Positions 58,989-64,000 of a DNA stretch of 64,000 bases are shown here, in pieces. Every line of letters starts with the position of its first letter. The first letter of the stretch is position 1. Below the pieces are notes generated by a model, which was not told the origin of the DNA, did no database searches, and worked only from the letters and a program-made list of their open reading frames with translations. The position numbers and the translations under genes are program-made. The DNA comes from JAGWBF01 sp963663025 (GTDB lineage Bacteria; Chloroflexota; Dehalococcoidia; Lucifugimonadales; JAGWBF01): assembly GCA_963663025.1 (NCBI GenBank), contig OY760073.1, positions 496,001 through 560,000 on the forward strand, given 5' to 3'.

Positions 58989-59717
58989 TTACAGCAGCTC
59001 CAGCAGCTTGCCATAGCCCGAAAACCCACCGATGTTGAGGTGCTTCATCGCCGCCCAGAAGGTGGCTTGGTTGGCTGTGATCACCGGCTTGCCGAGGTCG
59101 GCTTCCAGCGGTGCGATCATATCTATGGTCCTCCAGTTGGTGCCGCTCAGGAAGACGGACTCGGCCCTGGGGTCATCCACCTCTTTAGCAGTTGAATAAG
59201 CTACCGGCGGCTCCAGGGCGCCGATGTCGAAGCCGCTCTCCATGGACAAGCACATGTCATTTACCACTTCCAGCCCGGGCACCGCGGCTTCAAGGTATTT
59301 GACCTCCATCTTGGTCATCGCATCGGGGTACGGCGCGGCCAGGGACAGACGGCTTACCTGGAGGGCCTTCAGAGCATCCACCACAGCCGTAGCGGTGGTA
59401 ATCGCGGGGCACTCGGACGCCTCGGCCAGCATGTCCGTTAGGGCCTGCTCTTGGTCGGGGCCGTTGATCATGCTGCCCATGGTGTGGGCAAACAGAACCA
59501 CGTGGGGCTTCAGGTGACCCAGGCTCTCTGCCACCTGAGGAAGGCTCTCGTTGGTCTGAAGGAGCATATCCCTGTTAATGGCGCCTACCCCCCGGGGCCG
59601 AAGCATGCGCGCCGCATGGACGGAGACCCCTTCGGGAGCGAGCTGAGTCATCTCCCTCTCACATACGGTATTGGGTGGGGAGACGATCACTCCCAGCTTT
59701 GCTCTCCAACCGTACAT
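58989..59717 (-). CDS. aspartate/glutamate racemase-fold protein (maleate isomerase-like) lacking both catalytic Cys
   Basis: 242 residues of the Asp/Glu racemase/maleate isomerase/arylmalonate decarboxylase fold: WRAKLGVIVSPPNTVCEREM, ESLGHLKPHVVLFAHTMGSMINGPDQE, FLSGTNWRTIDMIAPLEADLGKPVITANQATFWAAMKHLNIG. In active enzymes one Cys is expected near residue 80 and another near residue 191. Here these sites read AHTMGS and LSGTNWRT, so neither Cys is present. It may use another chemistry or be a binding protein. AAAGGAGCACG precedes the ATG. Confidence 0.8.
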   Translation of the reverse strand: MYGWRAKLGVIVSPPNTVCEREMTQLAPEGVSVHAARMLRPRGVGAINRDMLLQTNESLPQVAESLGHLKPHVVLFAHTMGSMINGPDQEQALTDMLAEASECPAITTATAVVDALKALQVSRLSLAAPYPDAMTKMEVKYLEAAVPGLEVVNDMCLSMESGFDIGALEPPVAYSTAKEVDDPRAESVFLSGTNWRTIDMIAPLEADLGKPVITANQATFWAAMKHLNIGGFSGYGKLLELL

Positions 59718-59742
59718 CGTGCTCCTTTCCTGGCTCCGGGTT

Positions 59743-60660
59743 CTAGGTCTTTCGGGTGTTCAGCAGCCCCATCCGGGCTGCGGCAAAGAGGTAGACGGTA
59801 ACCAAGGTCCTGTGATTCTGCCAGCGGTCGGAAAACTCCTCGACGGCGCTCTCATCCAGTACAGCTCCGTCCATGTACAGGTAGGAGATGAATCTCCTCA
59901 GGGCAAGGTCCCCCGACGGGAAGGCATCGGGGTAATCCATGGCCGTAATCTTGAGCCACTGCACCGTCCACTTGCCGATGCCGCGTAGGCCCAGTAGCTG
60001 TTCATCGGCATCCGTGGAGGGAAGGTCGCGGCAGGCCTCCAGGTCCAGCTCTCCCGACGCCACGCGGGATGCCAGCTCTACAATGTACTCCGCCTTGCGG
60101 GTGCTCAGCTTGACCGCGCGCAGCCCCGGCACTCCGGCCTCAACCAAGGCTTCCGGCGTGGGAAACAGGTTGTAGGACTCTCCGTCAAGGGCCACGGGCC
60201 GGCCGTACTCCTGGACAAGCAGGGCCCGTATGGAGTGGGCAACCCCGGCGGCTATCTGCTGCCCGGTGATGGCCAGCACGATGGTCTCGAAGAGGGAAGT
60301 GTTCCTGGTCGGGTGAAGGCCGTACAGCTGCTGGACGTACTGGTCCAGGGGCGGGTCTTCCTTAGACAGGGCGTAGAATCCTGACAAGGGAGTATCGGTC
60401 CCCAAGGCCCACGACACGTCCCTTGCTGCCAAGTCCATTAGCTCCGGGTGTTCGCCCCTCAGGCTCAGCTTCAGCTTGGGCTGCTCCACAGTCCCGACAG
60501 ATGTGACGCATGCAAGGGCCACCTTGCCGTTGCCGGACACGACCTGCCGGTACTCGCCATCCACGTATTCGTGGTTGCCGAAATACTTGCGGTAGGCGGT
60601 GCGATAGCGGGCCGTCAGGTCGAAATCGAAGGGGGCGGCGGGTTCGATGGTCAGTTCCAT
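59743..60660 (-). CDS. AlkA-like DNA-3-methyladenine glycosylase (HhH-GPD)
   Basis: 305 residues. The helix-hairpin-helix block LLGLRGIGKWTVQWLKI and the catalytic Asp in FPSGDLALRR are clear. The N-terminal beta domain (ELTIEPAAPFDFDLTARYRT) matches AlkA. It removes alkylated bases in base excision repair. ATG at 60660; diverges from the PAC2 gene. Confidence 0.9.
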   Translation of the reverse strand: MELTIEPAAPFDFDLTARYRTAYRKYFGNHEYVDGEYRQVVSGNGKVALACVTSVGTVEQPKLKLSLRGEHPELMDLAARDVSWALGTDTPLSGFYALSKEDPPLDQYVQQLYGLHPTRNTSLFETIVLAITGQQIAAGVAHSIRALLVQEYGRPVALDGESYNLFPTPEALVEAGVPGLRAVKLSTRKAEYIVELASRVASGELDLEACRDLPSTDADEQLLGLRGIGKWTVQWLKITAMDYPDAFPSGDLALRRFISYLYMDGAVLDESAVEEFSDRWQNHRTLVTVYLFAAARMGLLNTRKT

Positions 60661-60791
60661 AGCTGGCTGTATTGCGTCCTAATCGGGTCTCACCTAGCCG
60701 GTTCAGCATAGCACCATCGTCAACGCCACAGCCGGATCCCGCGACGGCGGGGATTCTTGCAAATGCAGTGGGTTGTTGGCAGAATAGCCGC

Positions 60792-61679
60792 GTGCCTGAA
60801 AGTCATGTTGGAGCGTTCCAAATCGATGGACCTGCCCCGGATGCTGGGCGAGAGGTCCATGCCCTCGTAACGCTGCGTCCGTGGGTGGATGTCGGCAGAG
60901 TTGGCCGCCACACCCTGATCAGGGTCGAGCGCTTCCTGGATGCCCAGGAGATCGGGAAACTGGCCCGCCCAGGAGACTTCTATGACTTCTCCCGCTATCG
61001 CCCCAGGGTGATGAACGTGGGTGTGGACCGACGAGTAACCGTGCCCAACACGACGTTGCTGTACGCCCGGCGGGACCAGACCCCGGACCTTCTCTTCCTG
61101 CATCTGCTGGAGCCCCATATCCAGGGAGAAGACTTTGTCGAATCGGTGCTGGAGATTCTCAAGCACTACGACGTAAAGCGTTATACCCAGGTCGGGGGCG
61201 TGTCCGACGCCGTTCCACACACGCGGCCTCTCCTCGTGACGGGAACGGGGCCCCAGGAGCAGGTGGAGCGGTTCGGCATCCAGCGCAGCAACTACCAGGG
61301 CCCCACCAGCATCGTGTCCATGATCTCCATAGAGGCGCAACAAATGGGAATCGAATCGATGAACCTGCTGGTGCGCCTCCCCCACTATGCCCAGCTCGAT
61401 GAGGACTACTCGGGTGTATCCCGCCTGCTGGAGATTCTGTGCGAGCTCTACGACCTGCCCGATCACCTGATCGACTGGGAACGAGGTTCGCGCCAGTACC
61501 GCCAGGTGGATGAAGCGGTCGCCCGCAATCCCCAGGCGGAGGGCCTGATCCGCCAGCTGGAGAGCAGCTACGACGCCTCAGCCCAGACGGCGCCGGACCA
61601 AGATGTTCAGCCCCTGTCCCCCGAAGTCCAACGGTTCCTGCAGGAGATGGATGAGCGTCTGGGAGACGGCCCGACTTAG
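60792..61679 (+). CDS. PAC2 family protein
   Basis: 295 residues from GTG 60792 (VPESHVGAFQIDGP); an earlier in-frame start at 60672 adds a poorly conserved segment. The PAC2 core includes LIRVERFLDAQEIGKLARPGDFYDFSRYRPRV, DLLFLHLLEPHIQGEDFVESVLEILKHYDVKRYTQVGGVSDAVPHTRPLLVTGTG and MISIEAQQMGIESMNLLVRLPHYAQLDEDYSGVSRLLEIL. PAC2 proteins are ATP-grasp-linked or proteasome-chaperone relatives of unknown bacterial role. The start is uncertain, with no strong ribosome site. Confidence 0.8.
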   Translation: MPESHVGAFQIDGPAPDAGREVHALVTLRPWVDVGRVGRHTLIRVERFLDAQEIGKLARPGDFYDFSRYRPRVMNVGVDRRVTVPNTTLLYARRDQTPDLLFLHLLEPHIQGEDFVESVLEILKHYDVKRYTQVGGVSDAVPHTRPLLVTGTGPQEQVERFGIQRSNYQGPTSIVSMISIEAQQMGIESMNLLVRLPHYAQLDEDYSGVSRLLEILCELYDLPDHLIDWERGSRQYRQVDEAVARNPQAEGLIRQLESSYDASAQTAPDQDVQPLSPEVQRFLQEMDERLGDGPT

Positions 61680-61736
61680 ATTCCCATTCCCCGTGCATTG
61701 ACCTAATTTGGCCAATCCGGAAGAGAGGTGGCGGCA

Positions 61737-62099
61737 ATGGATGTCGTGGATGTACAGCTCCGGGAGAGCAAGACCATCGCCGTGGTTGGTCTGTCGCCCA
61801 ATCCTGATCGGGACAGCCACCGGGTATCCCGGTACATGCAGCAGCAAGGCTACAGGATAATTCCGGTCAACCCCATGGCTGAAGAGGTGCTGGGCGAGAA
61901 GAGCTACCCCGACCTGACCTCGGTGCCCGACCCAATCGACATGGTTGATATATTCAGGCGCTCGGAGCTAGTTGCGCCCGTTGTCGACCAAGCCATAGAG
62001 GTTAAGGCAAAGTTCATCTGGATGCAGGATGGGGTGGTGGACGAAGCCTCGGCGGCCAAAGCCGAGGAGGCGGGCATCCTCGTTGTGATGGACAATTGA
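61737..62099 (+). CDS. CoA-binding domain protein (YccU type)
   Basis: 120 residues: KTIAVVGLSPNPDRDSHRVSRYMQQQGYRIIPVNP and VDIFRRSELVAPVVDQAIEVKAKFIWMQDGVVDEASAAKAEEAGILVVMDN are the standard YccU CoA-binding fold, usually linked with protein acetylation or acyl-CoA sensing. ATG 61737 with GAGAGG 8 bases upstream is preferred to the GTG at 61728. Function unclear. Confidence 0.88.
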   Translation: MDVVDVQLRESKTIAVVGLSPNPDRDSHRVSRYMQQQGYRIIPVNPMAEEVLGEKSYPDLTSVPDPIDMVDIFRRSELVAPVVDQAIEVKAKFIWMQDGVVDEASAAKAEEAGILVVMDN

Positions 62100-62176
62100 A
62101 CTCTGCGGGAGCATCGTCGCCGGTTCGGCGACCGGAAGGACTCAGCAGGGGAAGGAAGGACCTGATCCGGATCTGA

Positions 62177-63739
62177 TTACAGGGGGATGTTGCCGTGCTT
62201 CTTGGGAGGCAGGCTGTCCCGCTTGTTATGGAGCATCTCCAGTGCCTTGATCAGCCGGGGCCGCGTTTGGTGGGGCTCGATCACATCATCCAGGAACCCG
62301 CGCCCGGCAGCCACGTAGGGATTCGAGAACCTGTCCCTAAACTCATCTACCAGCTGCGTACGCTTCTTCTCCGGGTCTTTGGCCTCCGCTAAGGCCTCGC
62401 GGTACACGATGTTCACTGCACCCTCAGGCCCCATGACGGCGATCTCGGCTGAGGGCCACGCCAGGTTTGTGTCGCTGCGCAGGTGCTTGCTGCTCATGAC
62501 AATGTAGGCCCCGCCGTAGGCCTTGCGTGTCATCACGCTCAGCTTGGGGACCGTTGCCTCTGCATAAGCATACAAGAGCTTGGCGCCGTGCTTGATTATG
62601 CCACCGTGTTCCTGCTCCGTTCCCGGCATGAAACCGGGCACATCGACGAAGGTCACCAGGGGTATGTTGAAGCAGTCGCAGAACCTGACGAAGCGGGCTG
62701 CCTTGGCTGAGGCGTTGATGTCCAGCACACCTGCCAAGTGGGCGGGTTGGTTGCCCACGATTCCAACAGGGTGTCCATTGAGGCGCCCGAACCCTACTAC
62801 TATGTTGGGGGCGTAGTCCTGGTGGACCTCCATGAAGTCGGCATCGTCCACCACGCGGATGATCACTTCCCTGATATCGTAGGCGCGGTTCGGCTCCGAC
62901 GGGACTACAGCTTCCAGGGTCTCGTCGATTCGAGTGGGGTCGTCAAGGACGCGGGCCTTCGGAGGGTCTTCCATGTTGTTCGAAGGAAGGAAGCTCAGCA
63001 GGCGCCGGACCTGGGCGAAGCACTCATCCTCGGAGTCGGCGATGAACTGGGCGACTCCGCTGCGAGTGCCGTGAGGCAGCGCGCCTCCCAGCTCTTCATG
63101 GGTGATCTCCTCCCCGGTGACGGTCTTTATGACGTCGGGTCCGGTAATGTACATTTGCCCGATCCCCTGCACCATGAAGATGAAATCGGTGATGGCCGGG
63201 GAATAGACAGCCCCGCCGGCGGAAGGCCCCAGGATGACGGAGAGCTGGGGGACCACGCCCGAGGCTAGAGTGTTTCGCAAGAAGATCTCACCGTAGGCCG
63301 AAAGGCTAAGCACCCCTTCCTGGATGCGGGCGCCTCCTGAATCGTTCAACCCGATGACGGGGCAGCCCGTCCTGGTGGCCAGGTCCATCACCTTGGATAT
63401 CTTTTGGCCGACAACCTCGGAGACGGACCCGCCGAACACGGTGAAGTCCTGGGCAAACACGAAGACCTGACGGCCGTCTATATTGCCGTAGCCCGTAACC
63501 ACCGCATCTCCGGGGAAGCTCTGCCTGTCCATACCGAAGTCGGTGGCGCGGTGGGAAACAAAGGCGTCTATCTCTTCGAAGGTGCCCTGGTCGAGGAGCA
63601 GGTCTATCCGCTCCCGGGCGGTCAGCTTCCCCTTGGAGTGCTGGGAATCGATCCTGTTCTGTCCGCCGCCAAGCCGGGAGCGTTGCCTCAGCTCCCTCAG
63701 CTCGTCCTGCTTCTTGTTTGCCCTTCGGTGGGCTGCCAT
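62177..63739 (-). CDS. pccB: propionyl-CoA/acyl-CoA carboxylase carboxyltransferase subunit
   Basis: 520 residues of the biotin-dependent carboxyltransferase family: KGKLTARERIDLLLDQGTFEEID, GLNDSGGARIQEGV, GPSAGGAVYSPAITDF (acyl-CoA oxyanion loop), VPGFMPGTEQEHGGIIKHGAKLLYAYAEATVPKLSVMTRKAYGGAYIVMSSKHL (carboxybiotin loop), and end PPKKHGNIPL. It transfers carboxyl from biotin to propionyl-CoA (or acetyl-CoA). Fits with MeaB and the adenosyltransferase in a methylmalonyl-CoA pathway. The biotin-carboxylase partner is outside the window. Strand opposite to the neighbouring genes. Confidence 0.93.
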   Translation of the reverse strand: MAAHRRANKKQDELRELRQRSRLGGGQNRIDSQHSKGKLTARERIDLLLDQGTFEEIDAFVSHRATDFGMDRQSFPGDAVVTGYGNIDGRQVFVFAQDFTVFGGSVSEVVGQKISKVMDLATRTGCPVIGLNDSGGARIQEGVLSLSAYGEIFLRNTLASGVVPQLSVILGPSAGGAVYSPAITDFIFMVQGIGQMYITGPDVIKTVTGEEITHEELGGALPHGTRSGVAQFIADSEDECFAQVRRLLSFLPSNNMEDPPKARVLDDPTRIDETLEAVVPSEPNRAYDIREVIIRVVDDADFMEVHQDYAPNIVVGFGRLNGHPVGIVGNQPAHLAGVLDINASAKAARFVRFCDCFNIPLVTFVDVPGFMPGTEQEHGGIIKHGAKLLYAYAEATVPKLSVMTRKAYGGAYIVMSSKHLRSDTNLAWPSAEIAVMGPEGAVNIVYREALAEAKDPEKKRTQLVDEFRDRFSNPYVAAGRGFLDDVIEPHQTRPRLIKALEMLHNKRDSLPPKKHGNIPL

Positions 63740-63821
63740 TGATACTCCTCAGATGGTTCGGAAGGTTCGCAGGCCATGCTAGCAAAGGGGTGTCCTCGGT
63801 GCAAGCCCGATGGCCGGATGC

Positions 63822-63827
63822 TAGAAT
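63822..63827 (+). promoter_or_regulatory. weak -10 element before folP
   Basis: Extended -10 ATGCTAGAAT (TAGAAT at 63822-63827) with a GTGCAA -35-like hexamer 17 bp upstream, about 58 bases before the predicted folP ATG. Confidence 0.35.
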
Positions 63828-63884
63828 CAATTAAGGCATCCCCCGGGCGATTTCCAAGTACGCATCTTCAATACAGCGACATCT

Positions 63885-64000
63885 ATGACAACCAACGATA
63901 TGCATCTACAGCCCATGGTCTGCCGGGGAAGGACCTTTGCATGGGGAGAGCGCACCTACATCATGGGTGTAGTGAATGCTACCCCCGACTCCTTCTCCGG
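63885..64000 (+). CDS. folP: dihydropteroate synthase, 5' part only
   Basis: The frame from ATG 63885 reads MTTNDMHLQPMVCRGRTFAWGERTYIMGVVNATPDSFSG, with the invariant DHPS motif IMGVVNATPDSFS at the end. DHPS couples p-aminobenzoate to the pterin in folate synthesis, downstream of FolE (12377). The gene runs off the window. An in-frame ATG at 63900 is an alternative start. Confidence 0.88.
   Translation, partial: MTTNDMHLQPMVCRGRTFAWGERTYIMGVVNATPDSFS

Noticed and set aside
1..64000. tRNA or rRNA genes
   Set aside because: Scanning the intergenic regions for T-loop (GGTTCGANTCC) plus acceptor symmetry and for rRNA-like sequence found none; small RNAs could still be missed by eye.

Overview
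This window reads as a stretch of chromosome from a GC-rich, free-living bacterium. The gene content best fits the phylum Chloroflexota, of the Dehalococcoidia/SAR202 kind. The reasons are an F420 gluconate-independent marker (CofE), DUF1501/DUF1800 and NHL proteins, MmgE/PrpD and NIPSNAP catabolic genes, MeaB with a propionyl-CoA carboxylase subunit and a cobalamin adenosyltransferase, and frequent GTG/TTG starts. This assignment is an inference from gene families; no rRNA or tRNA gene was found to anchor it.

Left part (1-24,640), mostly housekeeping. A 5'-truncated ThyX-like gene ends at a perfect bidirectional terminator, followed by an unusual A-type Fe-S carrier with a Gly/Cys-rich tail. 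Next come meaB, a DUF429 gene, a short ribosome hibernation factor, and an SPFH/NfeD pair on the minus strand. glyA is followed by rpsF-ssb-rpsR with a strong promoter; S6 carries a long acidic tail. A long co-directional run then carries a parvulin-type chaperone, hom, thrC, folE, a CelD-like acetyltransferase, an MshA-like glycosyltransferase and a DUF502 membrane protein. A tandem GNAT protein (with a promoter, leader and internal terminator upstream) and a PIG-L deacetylase follow, so three of the four families of mycothiol-type thiol synthesis lie within 4 kb. prmC-prfA (minus) diverge from trpF-trpB-SDR (plus).

Middle part (24,640-36,600). A minus-strand operon holds trkH, three NAD-binding-fold (TrkA-like) proteins, a universal stress protein and pheA. 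A small Cys-motif protein, cofE and a PduO-type adenosyltransferase follow. The histidine cluster is hisH-hisA-methyltransferase-hisF-HAD phosphatase-hisIE, then a GuaB3-type gene on the other strand.

Accessory part (36,600-57,600). A gene-free 1.4 kb region (36,593-38,066) is packed with interleaved palindromic repeats of at least four families. Then come NIPSNAP, an M20 amidohydrolase, an MmgE/PrpD protein and a YkgJ-like protein, followed by a minus-strand DUF1800-DUF1501-NHL-cytochrome-like cluster. A zinc-type ABC importer (znuABC-like) has a palindromic operator upstream. A TIM-barrel isomerase and a FAD oxidoreductase precede a BsuBI/PstI-like restriction-modification pair of clearly different base composition. 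Next to it, two convergent genes (an aminotransferase and a ThDP enzyme) each carry two single-base frameshifts, nearly all in short C/G runs.

Right part (57,600-64,000). An MFS transporter, a racemase/maleate-isomerase-fold protein lacking both expected cysteines, an AlkA-like glycosylase, a PAC2-family protein, a CoA-binding protein, a propionyl-CoA carboxylase beta subunit and the start of folP. MeaB, the adenosyltransferase and the carboxylase together suggest a B12-dependent methylmalonyl-CoA route. The remaining steps are outside the window.
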